A stretch of DNA of 64,000 nucleotides from Dysidea avara (Eukaryota; Porifera; Demospongiae; Dictyoceratida; Dysideidae), in the NCBI RefSeq assembly GCF_963678975.1, contig NC_089279.1, positions 36,227,933 to 36,291,932 on the forward strand, written 5' to 3'. Under the pieces are notes generated by a model. The model ran no database searches and was not told the origin of the DNA. It saw only the letters and a list, made by a program, of their open reading frames with translations. Made by a program: the position numbers and the translations under genes. The number at the start of each line of letters is the position of its first letter. Positions within the stretch are counted from its first letter, which is position 1. Below are positions 1-14,000 of this stretch, piece after piece.

Positions 1-1888
1 ATATATGTAGGCATGGGGCTATTATCTCTTCTTACCCTACTAGATTTATGGGCATATACAGGGTCAATTTTCCTCATGGCTCTCTCATCTTTTAGCAAAA
101 CATATCAGTAGCTTTATGTACAATTTTGTATTATAAAGCATGGTATATAGTGATATACAGAGCTGACTCATAGATAAGGAACAGTCTGTGGCTGTGCAAT
201 AAATCCCAGATGCAGGAGTTTGGGAGCAAAGCCCTCATTATGCTGACAAAATTCCAATTTTGTAGAGGAATTCAACATAGCTAAACACTTTTAAACTTCA
301 AAACTGCATGTGTTAACTTACATCAAGGTACAATCTGGACCTATATATACCAGCAAAGTAAATCATTAGCTTATCAACATTTACTTGTGCAAAAAAGATA
401 ATTTTAGTTATAAGAATTGGTATTTAAATAACCATAGATTACCCACAACACACTCAATACATGCATTATGGTGACATGAAGTATGCTGCTTATGCTTATA
501 TTATGTACGTATATCATAGCAAGCATGCACATGCATAACTACCAACTAAAGAAGATTTAAGCACATGAAAGTATTACAGTGCGGGTCATAAATTGTGTAG
601 AACTGTTTATGTCAACACTGAGTTAATCCAGATCAGCACTATAATGGCTTAGCTCTAGCTATTAACTTTTTACAAAGCTTTTGAAACATACAAATGTTAT
701 CGGACTACTTAAGCCCGGCCACTTGTAATGTACCAGATACTTGAATTGTTGTTTCCTTATCCTTGTTTTCAGTGAAGATGGACATAGCTGCTTACGTATG
801 TGAGTATGTGGTATCATACTCTTGGTGATGTATGATGTAATTTTATTATGGAATTTACCATAATTTTAACACTACATTTTATCACTGCTCACTTAACTTT
901 AAACACTGCAAATACGTGCAGTGTAAAGGCCTTATTTTAGGCCCTGACTTGACATTACTACTATAATGAGGTGGTCTTATTACAGAGATGGTCTATCAAG
1001 AAGTACCTGTTAATAGGAAGTTTTGTCCAATTTTAGTTTTTCAGCTTCAGCTGTTTCCAATGTCTCAAAAGAACGCTGTGACATAACAGATAAAAAAAAA
1101 TTCCTTTCAGAGGGTTAAAATGTATGGAAAAATTATATTGAGGTTTTTCTATTGTGTCCTTAAGCTTGTTACTAGAGGATCAATGCATATAGTTACACAT
1201 CATGCATGCTCCATGCAAGAACAATGTGCAGTCACAATGACATATATACCAGATTAATACTTCTATAGGCAATACTTTAAAACTGAATTCTGTTATTCTT
1301 TCCTGAAAGTGATTATATGGCTAAGGATTTTATTCCTTGCCATCCAAGCTAACCATAGTTACAAATAATTTGTATTTTGACACATTTGACTTTTACAATT
1401 GGCTACGCAGAATTGTGTATCATGTACTGTACATAATTACTGTAGTATTATTTCATAATCATATTCCTATAGACAACACCACAAATGAATAGTATTATAA
1501 TGTGCAGTGCAGACATAAACAAGTGACAAAGTTGGACACGTGTAACTGTACAGTTTGGTTCTATGAGGTCATACAAGCAAATATTATACTTGCAGGTTTA
1601 CCAATAGTCCATGCAAGTAGACCACACATGATGTACACTAGACAAGGACATTTGGTAATTTCTCAGGATACAGGTAATGCGTGCAGGGATGATGCTATAG
1701 TCATACGAGGAGTGAAAATTTCTTAAATAATAACAACAAGCACATAAATATCCAATATGCATAATTGTGATTACTCAATTATTATTTAATTAACTGGCGA
1801 AGTAGTTGCCACAAACTAGTACAGTGCATGAAGTGAAGTGAAGTAATAACATAATATCATATTATGTACAAAATAGTTACCATAATTA
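1..1888. other. AT-rich flank downstream of gene A, no gene seen
   Basis: No recognisable coding exon, RNA gene or terminal-inverted-repeat element. A 74-residue open frame at 1502-1726 has no recognisable motif and is treated as chance. This stretch should contain the 3' UTR and polyadenylation region of gene A, whose stop codon is at 1889-1891, but I could not fix a poly(A) signal. Confidence 0.5.
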
Positions 1889-2004
1889 TTAACGTCTTCT
1901 GCAGTACAAAAACACAATCACAGTTATAATAACGATAGCAAGGATGACGAAGACAACTCCTCCAAGTACAATCCCAACAACCTGTCCAGTAGTTAAACTA
2001 TCAG
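1889..2004 (-). CDS. Gene A exon 4: transmembrane segment and stop
   Basis: It follows a CCTCATAG acceptor and encodes DSLTTGQVVGIVLGGVVFVI... then a hydrophobic run ending FLYCRRR and TAA (1889-1891). The DSLT.G.V.GI start matches the last exons of genes B and C. The frame enters at phase 1, completing a Thr codon with the A left by exon 3. Confidence 0.72.
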
Positions 2005-5000
2005 CTATGAGGAAACAAACAATGATGTGACAATCTTCTACATGATAGAAATGGACCACACAATTTACAAATACTCATGCATACAAAAATGATTTACTGA
2101 GTTACAAAGACTCTCACTCTATCTTCATAAAATGGGAATCCGCATTGAGTTACGGTGGAGAGGCCGTTATTGAGGGGCAGGGTACTTGTACAAGTTTGTA
2201 AAGATCGCACACACTTTTACTGTATACAGGTCAGTTCAATAATAACAAATCTGACTGGATTTTGGAAAAACGATCCAAATCGCACATTAGAAGTTCCGAG
2301 ATAAACGGTTTTAAAGAATTGAAGCCAGCATAACTCTCCAAGGATAGCAAGCACGCGTATGAAATTTACACAAAAGATGCATCAATCTGTTATCTTTCAG
2401 GCCACTTCCAGTACTTGTAGCTGCTTGTACAGTTTCCCGCCAAATAAGATAAAAAATCTGAGCAGTTGGACGAGCGAAGTAGTATCACGAGTGCTCACAA
2501 TGGGGTGGAGGCTGGGGGGTGGCGGGGAGGGCAAGAGATAGACCTCAAAATGGAGGCAGACCACGATTGGAGTCCAGAGACGAGATTACAGGGCTGTGCT
2601 GGCTCCTTAGTGGCTGATATGTAGCAAAATCAACAGAGAACACGTCTGGCCAACATTATAAGGCTGTCCACCAGTAAACCACTGACTCTTGCCAAGCCAG
2701 GTCCTTCACAAGGCCTGAAACCGCCATTTGAGCACTCCACACCACCCAGATAAGACGTGTGTAAAAACCAGCCTCGTGTAGTTTGAGTAGTGCTGAGGGT
2801 CAAAACTTGTAGTACGATAGTGTAGCTATCCACTGGTGGTGTTAGTTTGATTTTGCCTGATGTGCGATTTGGATCGGTTCTGTAAAATCTGGTCACAAAT
2901 ATATTTGGCATCTAGCTGTTCTATTAGAGCATACAACCATTTCATAGCACTTTAATATTATAAATCAAAACATTCAGACGTTTGGATAATTGATTTCTGT
3001 TACACAAGGTTTCCTAAAAGTTATGATAGCCCTGGCTACTAACTGCATACACAGAGGATAATCTACCTATCATTAGGCAAGTAGCCGAGTAAGTATGAAT
3101 CCAACACTTTCAGATTTATAAAAATAACAACATTTCCACAATAACATGCTGTAGCCACAAATCAGTTTAAACAAGTATTCTAGTTGCTTATTTATTACTT
3201 ACTGCATGTAACTCCGACATCATCAGAGTGATTACACTGATCAAATGAATTACAAGAATCCAAAATACAATCTGTCAGACGACCTTCATCCCCAACACAC
3301 AGAGTGTCACAAATCACAACTGGATTACCAGTTGGGGCAAACCTGCAGTGACAAATACAATACTATTCTCCCTGGATACAATTTGTATTGCATTGTGAAT
3401 CACATCATATTACTAGCTTGTTAATTACCATACAGGGGCGGTGGAGCGGGCCAAAGAGTGACAGGGCCAGGCCAGCTGTAAGCTGAAGACAAAATAAAGG
3501 TAATTACCTGCTGACAATAGCCACCCTCCACCAACTATATCTCCTTATTTATAACTACACATACATAGCTAAGTAGCTTGCTACACTGCTTCTCTGAATA
3601 TACTGTGACTGCTCTATTAGAGTATCTAGATCTTGACTGTTCTATTAAAGTACCTCAATCTTTTCTTGCAAATATTGTCCCATAAAAGTGGGGGAGGGGG
3701 GGGGGGGCATGGCCCCCTCCCTCCCCCCCGTTTCCACCACCTATGTTGCCATATCAGGTATGCACAAACACTTCAACAAGTTCAATACAGTTTGATTAAC
3801 TAAAAATGTGGTCACCAAACTGCTTGACTGAATTACAGTGTAGAGTCAAGGAAGACATTACAATCAATACTGCAGATGCTTACATCCAGTAGTTGAGCAG
3901 TGACCTGGATGCTCAACACAGTTTAAACCCTGGAATGGATTATAGACATACAACTAAAAATGCCACTATGTGAGACTTTCAGTGATTTTCAAAAGGTTGA
4001 TATAACAGGAGTAGCAATGATTTGTACCACTGATTCAGGGAAAATATCGCCCTCCCATCTTTCCGAGATTCTCCATAACCATCCCATTTATTAATCTGAA
4101 TAACATCATATAAATTTGATCTACTCGCCCTCCTAATAATCTATTTTCAAATAAAAATCACAACAAACTCACACCACATACCATTGCCATTATTCCTGAA
4201 ATAGGCACACCCATTACATACACTATTTCAAACTGCTCAAAATAAGAACTTAAAGATGATACAAAAATGTGCCACTTATGGGAGTAGGACTCTACCCCTC
4301 TCTGAAAGTGCTCACTTGAGTATTCAGGTTATTAAATAAACAAAGCGAAAATAATCATAGAGCAGTCAGCCACTCTAATATAATACCCAGTTATTCTCTT
4401 ACAGCAATTGAAACCATTATTAGAGAGATCTAAAGTGCTAGTTTTGCTAACTTGTAAGGTGCTATGCTGTCATTTGTTACACTTACAAAAAAACTTACAA
4501 TCTTTTGAAACATTTCTAATCTGTTGTTTTGAAATTAGACATTGTACAGTGGAACAGTCACCTGAATTAAGTGGACATCTTTGTATAACAGCCATTGTCA
4601 CAAGGTCCCAAATATTTTCCCATACAAATGTAGCTATGCATGTATTAAATGGTCAGTGATGAATCACTGTATACATAACTTCAACTCCATATGGCAGTCA
4701 CTGCCTTATAACGAATTAACAGTAAGTGGCTTGAATAATTGGCACTGCTTAAATACATCTGGCTTCATTATTAAAGGTGTTCAATGGTCATTAGCAATAT
4801 TCTCAAAATGATGAAGCAGTTCGCACAAGCCTCTTAATGTTTACATTGGTCATAGCCACTGAAATACTGCTGACCACTTTATACAGTTTTTCTCTATAAC
4901 ACAAAGACCAAAACACATTCTAGTCTGAAGGTGACCATTATACACATGTACAGGTTCCCTTGTACTGTCATTTTGAAGGTTCCACAAAGCAATGAAGTTT

Positions 5001-8000
5001 AGCTATTAACAATAATAGCCACCTGCCCTCACTACCTAATTGCTCTTAAGGTGACGGCAAGAGTAAATAATGGTAACCAAGAGTATCACACGGGGTGTAT
5101 TAGCTTGTGATAATGATTATGTAAAATAGCAACACAAGATATTTTAGTAATTGTCCGTTTACACAAAATGGTAATTTGAAATGCATATGTGCATGATAAC
5201 AGGTCTCGTTTGCCAGTTTTTCGTGTTATTGTCAACAGTTATTGTCAAAATAAGGACTCAACATAACTCCAGCTCACTCACAAAATGGTAGCACAAATAA
5301 CCGTGTTCAGGGATGACTTCCCAGACAACAATTCTAGCATTTGCTCTTTCCCTTAAAGAGTTTGGTGATCAGTGGACTGCCAGAACAATAGCCCTGGAAA
5401 TATGCATCCAGCTGTCAGAACAACAGCAACTTCAGGCACAGGTGTATGTACTTTGCACAGATTAACTAATAAAACATCCAGTAGTCAATTAGCTACTCCA
5501 AATAGCTCAGCCATATATTGTCAAAACCATCCTTGAAGCCTTTCTCAAAGCCATATTTGAGAATACATATTTGTCATGATTTTATTCAAAGGATTCATAA
5601 TTAAGTTTGTGAACAGACAGAAATGAAAATAGCCAATTTTGTATACAGTGGTTCCTCCATTAACCAGCCATCAATTATCTGAACTTTCTGTGAGAAGTCA
5701 TGTGATACCATGGACAACTGTAATGAGAATCCAGGAATCAGTCGAGCAGAGAAAGTTGCAGCTCTACTTAACCAGAACTTTTAGCTCAACGTTTTTGTTT
5801 ATATTGTTGAATAATAAGTCATTCAATATGGTATGTGTGTTTTGGGAATTTGTGCAGCTCAGCCAGGGACCTGGGCTTCATGGAAGAAGTGCTACTGGGA
5901 TCCTACATACTGTTATCCAACCTGTGAAGTGATTGTTCTATAAGATTAGATAATTTTGCCTAAAGTGTGTATTCTATTAGAGTATTTTCTGTATATAAAT
6001 GTATGGGTTTCATTTAACTTCCCCATTATTCCAACATACCTAGATCCCAATGAGTTCAAATAATTGAAGGACCACTGTAATTCCAGATCTCAAAATTTTC
6101 AATAGCCCATTTTCAATGCTGTGCACTTTTGGCTTCTTGTGTTGAACAGCCGTTAATCCTATTTACTTTGGTGTAGCAATAAGTGATACAGATTTCTATA
6201 GTTTCTTGGCCCTGAAATCCTCTCAGATACTCTAATAGAGCAGTCACATAAATTAATTATGATAATAAATCTCCAAATTTTAAAAACATCTAGACGAGAA
6301 ACTACAGCCTCATTTGTGGTGGCCTAATTGTGACCGGATTGTAACAAGGGGTCTCTTCCACATACATCAAAATAATTTGCTATTCATAACTTCAGATTGA
6401 AAAATGGTTTTGACTTACAGTTTGGTTAGTAGTCAGCAGACTCAGCACCAATGTAACCAACCAACTTGGATGTGTGCATGTGAAAAACCTGCCATTTTGT
6501 GTAAATCTGGTGTCACATTTGTGCATATATATATATGTACTAGATAAAGCACTGCCGCGAGTGCTATACGGGAAATATAGCACGAAAAGAGTGGGCGAGA
6601 GACAAATATAGCACGAGGCGAAGCCGAGTGCTATATTTCGTCTCGATACCACTCTTTGAGTGCTATATTTCCCATATATCACAAGCGAAGGCAGTGCTTT
6701 ATCTGGTATAGAGAACTGTCAACTTGAGGTACACACAAGACACACGAAACAATTAGAAACTCATGGAGGAGTGTTATCATTGGTAGAATAGGCATCGCAC
6801 CTGTGTTTCACCTGCGTTGCACTGTGCTACGCCTTCATTAGTCGTTTTGTGAGTCTAGTCCGTCTTCTCAATACGTAAAGTTTTTGATTGTGGTATATTA
6901 ATAAGCATATTACCGTGATATTTCTAGGACTCGTCCGTTTATGTGAGCAAAACGTACTAAGAACGTTCACTGCTGCTGACCACAAGAAACCATCATCGAA
7001 ATCTTCAAGTGTGTCTATAAATAAAATCCAGTGGTTTTCATCTTACTGGTTGGGTTGACTGGTCAGCCAGCACAGTCAGGTTATCAGCCTACACTGGCTT
7101 GGTTGGTTGATTGGTTGTACTGACCAAAATGAGTGATTACTCACTCAAAGTAGGCTATCAGCCTACGAAATAGACATAGCAGTTCTATAACTACCTGATA
7201 AAGAACTGTGGTCTACTAAAGTGTTCTATAACTGCCCAAAGTGTTCTATAACTGCCCAATATAGAACACTTGTGCCATTATGGCGAATATAGAACACTTT
7301 TTTGCTTTGATACTCCCACGCAAAGTTCTTTATATATATATATATAGAAAGCAGTGAAGACAAGACTAGACCTCATAAGAAATATTACTAGAAACAATAG
7401 CACAAAGAGAACATCAATTGTACAATTCCTAAACTATAAGACTTGATGGTTACATTAAGGGAAATTCCACTATCAACACTATCACTAGGTGGAAAAGCAA
7501 CACAACACTTGTTAATAGCTGCAAGGTCAGAAATCATTTAAAAGCTTCACCTTATGTGCCTACCTCACAAGAGCTCAGGTCATCAATATCATTGCATATT
7601 AGCAGCCTTATCCAACAAGAATCAGAGAATCCCTACTGTGCTCAAGATACCATTATGGAAATGCACAGTAGGGATATAACACTTCTTATTGTTTTACTGT
7701 GAATTAATATTGTGCACTACTCCTGCTTGTTTCAGTACTTTTTATCGATGTGCTATGGTCCCTACTCTAGTTGAAAATTCCACATTATTCTGTTTATATC
7801 GTACTGTATGATATATTTTAATATTCCGTAACAACTTGTTGAAAGTTTTTAGGGTCAATCTGAAGACTTCTTTGGGCTTAGTTTTACCTAACCGATCATT
7901 GTCAGGGAAAAGTGAGGCTGGTTTTGGGTGATGCTTTTTCATGGGCCACACCCACTCCTTTGTGGAATAGTACTGTATGATTCTATAACTTGACAATGCC

Positions 8001-11000
8001 ATTGTGACTTGTTGCAAAGTTTACTGGCTTACATAATGACACACACTTATCTCATTATGCGACAGCTAACTTATGGTTCCTTTGAGCTGTGTGGCTTCTT
8101 AAATGGCTTCCCAAGTCTTGATATAGGTTCTGTTCTCCCACCTCTCATACCCACATTGGAATGTCATTGATTGCCATTATTTCTCCAAAATCACTTCCTG
8201 TGCTACAGTATATAAACACCTATGAAGCTTTCTATTTTGCATTGTTAAAACACAATAAAAACCTATAGAAAAATAGTTTGGTGGTTGCTCACAAAGAAGC
8301 AGAAGCTTTTGCACTTCTTATTGTTTTACTGTGATTTAATATCGTGCACTACTCCAGCTTGTTTCAGTACTTTTTATCGATGTGCTATGGTCCCTACTCT
8401 AGTTGAAAATTCCTGTGTACTTGTATATATTAAACGGAATTTTTTACTGACTGAGTAACTAAGTAACTGACTGACTAACTGACCGATGCCTTCAGACAAG
8501 CGTAACTCGATAATGGTTAAGGCTACAGGCTTGATTTTTTCACTGTTCAACATTGCTTCAACCCGAGAGGTGCTTTTTGGCATACCACAGTACATATACA
8601 ATGCATTCTTCATGGGCTTAACAGGGTCCTCCTTTGTGTCCCATTCATCTTTGCTGACAGCGAAAAGCGTTGATTTGGTGGTAGCACGTGATGGCTTCCC
8701 TTAGTAATGGAAACCATCTGTATTTTTCATAGTGGCTACTTTGATCGCAGGGGTGCTTTTCGAAAAGTTCTTGATTCGTAATGTTGTGTAACGGGTCTAA
8801 TATAGCTGACAACGAAGTGTAATGGATACTTCACTTTTCAGACGATAATTGATATAGCTGGGGAGCACGGAGCCATTCTTTCACGGTATGCATGGGCTCA
8901 CCAGTCATGATTATTTACAAAAAAAAGTTAACAAACAAGTGCACAAACAATTTTCAACTAGAGTAGGGATCATAGCACATTGATAAAAAGTAGCTACTGA
9001 ACAAGCTGGAGTAGTGCATGATATTAAATCACAGTTGAACAATTAACATGGTCCCTACTCTAATTTGAAAATTCCAAATTTTTTGTGTACTTATGCCTTC
9101 TAGAACACCAACAGAACTCCATGGTATACAGTGGTTATTTGAAGAAAAGAACAGGTGTTATGTAATGATGTAATACTTTCACACATAAGATCAAAGGAGC
9201 CGCCCAGGCTACATTTCGTATGTAGCCCGGGCTACAACTGGGCAGTGATTATATAGACGTTGAGGCGGAAATCGATTGTGGGGATCGCTTAATACTCACG
9301 TGATTAGGATGCACAACTTGGATTTCGCCATGAAAACCACTCAGGTGGAGAGCATTATCCTCATCATCTTACGAGTTGGAAAACATTGGGCTAAGGTGAG
9401 AATTAGTGCTATAGCTTATTCACCAATCGTTTCTGCATGTTTTTGAATATGGACACACACCCATCACAAAGCTACCACTCTGCATGGAGTAACCACTCTA
9501 TAAGCAAGCTTACCTGTCTATATAGGCCTTTAGTGAACTTTGTAATTTTTCCAAAAATGATTCAATAGCACTGATTAAAACATTACACTTGCATTATCGT
9601 GAAATCTCTAGGATATATCCGTTCATTGTAACCAGACGGAACCAAAACATACTAGCTGCTGACCCATAATCAAGGTATGCATACAATACATCCAGTGGCT
9701 GCACTCGTATTGGCTTGGGTGATTGATTGCCCTATCAGCCTAATAAGTGTTACATATTAGCTGTAACATGGGGCATTTGGGCTTTGCCTGATATGTATAC
9801 CCATGGGCCTGTGGCCCTCAGGTAGTCGGGCATACATATCAGGCAAAGCCCTCATGCCCATGTTCAACTATTACATATATAACTCCCATACCAGATTCCA
9901 GTAGGGTTTCAACCACAAATTTGTCTAGTTGCTCGCTTCAAAGGATTCCTCTTAAACAGCTTCCCCTATATGAATGTATGGGAAAAAAATTTAAAGTGCG
10001 CTAACTTCTTAACAGTGCATGGGGCATCTTATCCTGAGATCACTCCCATATAAAAATCTTAATTAAGTCATAAGTCCATTTTCAATAAGCAACCAAGTTA
10101 TGCAATTAAGTTTATGGCTTCTGTGGGAGCAATACAGCACTTGCTAATGGCTACAAGACAACTCGCATGTACAAATGATGTCATAATTGACAAGTCATCA
10201 ATATCGCTGCATATCAACTTCATTAGAGGTCACAGCGTTATTCAACAAGGATCAATTAATAGAGTGGTTCCAGAAGCTTCTGAAAATCCGTGTTACTAAT
10301 TTAGGGTTTCCAACTCAAAAATAGGAAGGTGCTTTCTTTTTTGTTGTTTCTGGAGATTTTCACACAGACTGGCCTTCAAGACAAAGCAAACAAGTGCTAA
10401 TTTGTTATTATATTGCTTGTAGCATTGGGTATCGGCATAAGTTTAACACACAAAAAGATACAAAAAGTGGTCACGTGACCAAAAATACCATAATAGTTAC
10501 ATTGGACAGCTTATTCAAAAATATTTGCATTTTAAGTCACAATTGGTATATTTCTTACCTTATAAATGAAGACTTCCACATCTTGAAGTAGTATAGCATA
10601 TCCTGTATAGCAGTAACAGGATTGTTGGCCACATGACCACTTTTAGGATATTTACAGCTAAAACTGCATTGATATTGAAAGCAATATACAGTTTAATAAT
10701 TTTATCTTAAGGGCAGTCTGTGTGAAAATCATCAGAAACAACTAAATGAAGCACCTTCCTATTTAGAGTGGAAAACCCTATACTAATTGCTACACCATGC
10801 ATAACATAAGAGATCAACAGCTAATCAAAAGTGATGTCAGAGAGAGAGAACCATCATTAGTAATAAGATGATACATACAATACATTATTAGTCCTCGGTC
10901 TCGTGCGACCACAGTCAGATCAAGCAAAATGAGATCTTGTGGGCACGGCAAGGAGTGTGTACATGTAAAAAAAAAGAAGAAGACTTAACAACAACAGCAA

Positions 11001-14000
11001 CAACAACAGCAACAACAATAATTACAAGATAAAATTAAATTAAGTGCTCGGTTGACCAGTCACTACAATTCTGGGCCAAGAAAATCTTTTGCGAACATGT
11101 CATACATTGGACCTATGGAAAACAGACTTTCGAGGCACCCCAGTAAAGCCATACAAGAAGCCAAAAAATGCGCTGCATACTTTAGCCGTAGATTATGGCA
11201 TAGATAATCTCCCGATTATCTATGGTAGGGAATATATAATCTGTGCTTTAGCCTTATTGAAAATGGGCTATTCAGAGTCTATAGTGAATACGAATATACC
11301 ATACACCCTCATTTCTAATGATGTAGCTATTAAAGTTAGCTATTAAACATAAGTTGACAGACTGGTTACGGTGGGGACTATTCTACGGAACGGAACGGAA
11401 CGGAACGGAATGATGGACTAAACCACGGAACGGAACGCTTTCTCAAACTGAAGCTTGCAACTTACCATTGCTGAAACTTCCCTTATAAGTTAGCAGTGGC
11501 ATCTCCAGTGGGTGGTTAAACATAAGATAAAAAGAATTAACGGATCGATTGTGGGTTTTTGTTGGTTGTCATTAGTAACGAAGTATTATTGTGGGATGAG
11601 CTGTATCAGTGATGTTCATCCATACGGAAGGGAACTTTATGTGAGCTGTTTTTCTTATTTAGACTTTACAAAACAGTCTGGGCCGGTCTTTCAAGTCATA
11701 AGTCAGTGTATAAATAAAGCAAGCAGGAAGATACTGCATGGTAACAGGAAAGAGCCAGCTGAATTAAAACTTGAAGAATTTTGTGCAGTGTGTGAAGAGC
11801 AAATATTTTGGCAGACCGCAAGGAGGGTATATTCTGCAAACATCACTGAAGTGTATGCATGGAGTTATTTATATATTAACAGCTGGTGCAGTGGACTAAT
11901 GCCATATTCAATAGTGAGCTGATTTTATCTGTTGCACAATTCAAGGATGTGTCTGACTGCTAGCCTTGAATCAGGCTAAATGTCAAAACTCCAAGATCAG
12001 CCAAATCTCTATTATAAGCTGCATGTGAAACCATGCCCGTAGCCACCAGGCAAACGTGATTTGGACCAGGATGTGTGTGTAATTTCAATGTATCTAGTCA
12101 GACCTGAAATGAAACACTTACATTAATTACATACCACCTAAGAATCCTAGGATTTCTAAAGTGTAACATTTCACATGCTTCACTTCAAACAAAACAGGTT
12201 AAATTTGTTCGTCTATTTTCAAGTGATTCCCAGTCCAGCTGGTCCATGAAATTACAATGGGATCACATGTATTTGTTACAGTGCGGGCTGCCCTGTGTTG
12301 GATCTACTCTAGAGTTGAGATTTCAAGGTAGACTCACTGCCAATTTACTGACACTAGTACTGTTGTAGCATGTTTAAGTGGAGGACAAATGAAATAGTAA
12401 TGCTAGATTATTTATGTATACAAATTTTTCATAATGAAATTGATATCCCATTTTGATTTGTACTTCCACTTTGCAACATATTCAAGAGCAAGAAGCTACC
12501 ACACTTAATCTCCAACCACTGTCATTAATTAACCAAGATCTCACTAGTCTGTAATTCACCTTACTGTAGTGATTTTATTGATTCATCTGTATGCTTTCTT
12601 CATTTCCTTTGAAGTTGTACCAAGAGTTCATAATAAGGTGGGGAGTGTCTAACTTGAATGCATTCACCAAACACCCTGCTTAAAGTAACACCTCGGCCTT
12701 ATTTCAGAACAAAGGCTTTACCTTCTTCAGCAACTCTAATCAACAGTTTTCTATCCCCCAGTAAAGGTGTTGATTTGATGAAAGGTGAACTTTACACAGG
12801 GTGTTTGTACAGGCCATACTGAGAGTTAGACACTCTCCCCCATACAAATCAGTATTACGAACTCTTGGTTGTACAGTATAGGTAAACAAAGATAAGTTTC
12901 TCTCCCATCTTATTCTAGGATCAAGACACACGGTAGTGTGTAGTGCGGCCCAAGAAGCCGGCGCGCAACCCCGTGAGTATATTGACAGGAAGAAAGAAAA
13001 CGCAATTTTCGCACCTCCGTAGCTCTGTGCTGCCTTGATGAAACAAGACACATTTTGCTGTGTACATTCCCTCTAACTTCAGTACTCCACATTCCAAATT
13101 TGAGCGAAATCGCTTCAGGCATTCCTGAGATATGCGACTTCAAAAATTGGCTTAGTTTCTTCGTTTTTTTCTTCTTATTTTTCTTCCTCTTTTCGCACAC
13201 TTACAAAAACTGCCATAAAACGCGAACGCGTTATCCGATTGCCTTGAAATTTGGCACACAGAAGGGGGGTATAAAGGCGCATCTCGGTACCAACTTTGGC
13301 TGGAATACCATAAACAGGCAAAGAGTTATGAGCGATTATGCACGAAAAATAACACCAATATGTTGTCACGCCTACAGGGTAAACCGCGTATGGGAAGAAG
13401 CTGAAAATCGGTGGGTGAATAGGTTAACTATTGAACCTCAAACCTTTTGTGGTTTGAAAGAAATCGAGCTAAAAACCAGGAAGATACAGCGAAAAAATCA
13501 ACAGTGTGTAACAATTACGCAATCGAGATTAGCTAATTTTTAATTTATTTTATTTTATTATTATTATTATTATTATGCTTGCCACGCCTACCAGATAAAC
13601 CACTTGGGGTAATGCTTTGAAAATCGCTGTACAGATGGAGTTATCATCTTAGAAAGGCTCTTCAATGGTGTAGAAGAATCAGACTTAAAGCCACGGAGTT
13701 ATAACACGAAATCCAACTTGGTGTAGCAAGTGCGAGATCGAGATACTCTAATAGAGCAGTCATCCTAATAGAGCAGTCACCCTGAACAGAATTCAAGAGA
13801 TCAGTTAGAAATAAGTAACCTGTATAGAGATCAGCTACAAACAAATCACCCTGTAGAGAGTTCAGCTACAAACAATTCACCCTGTTCAGACATCAGTTAG
13901 AAGAAGTTTTCTTGTAGAGAGTTCAGTTACAAACAAATCACCCTGTTGAAAGATCAGCTAGAAGATGTCACCTTGTAGATAGTTCAGTTACAAATAAACC

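Noticed and set aside
8486..8704. 72-residue frame as a gene
   Set aside because: Lies wholly inside a foldback element present in several copies; no conserved domain.
12740..13369. Three overlapping minus-strand frames near 13 kb
   Set aside because: Overlap each other and the longer plus-strand frame in a repeat block; no recognisable domain.
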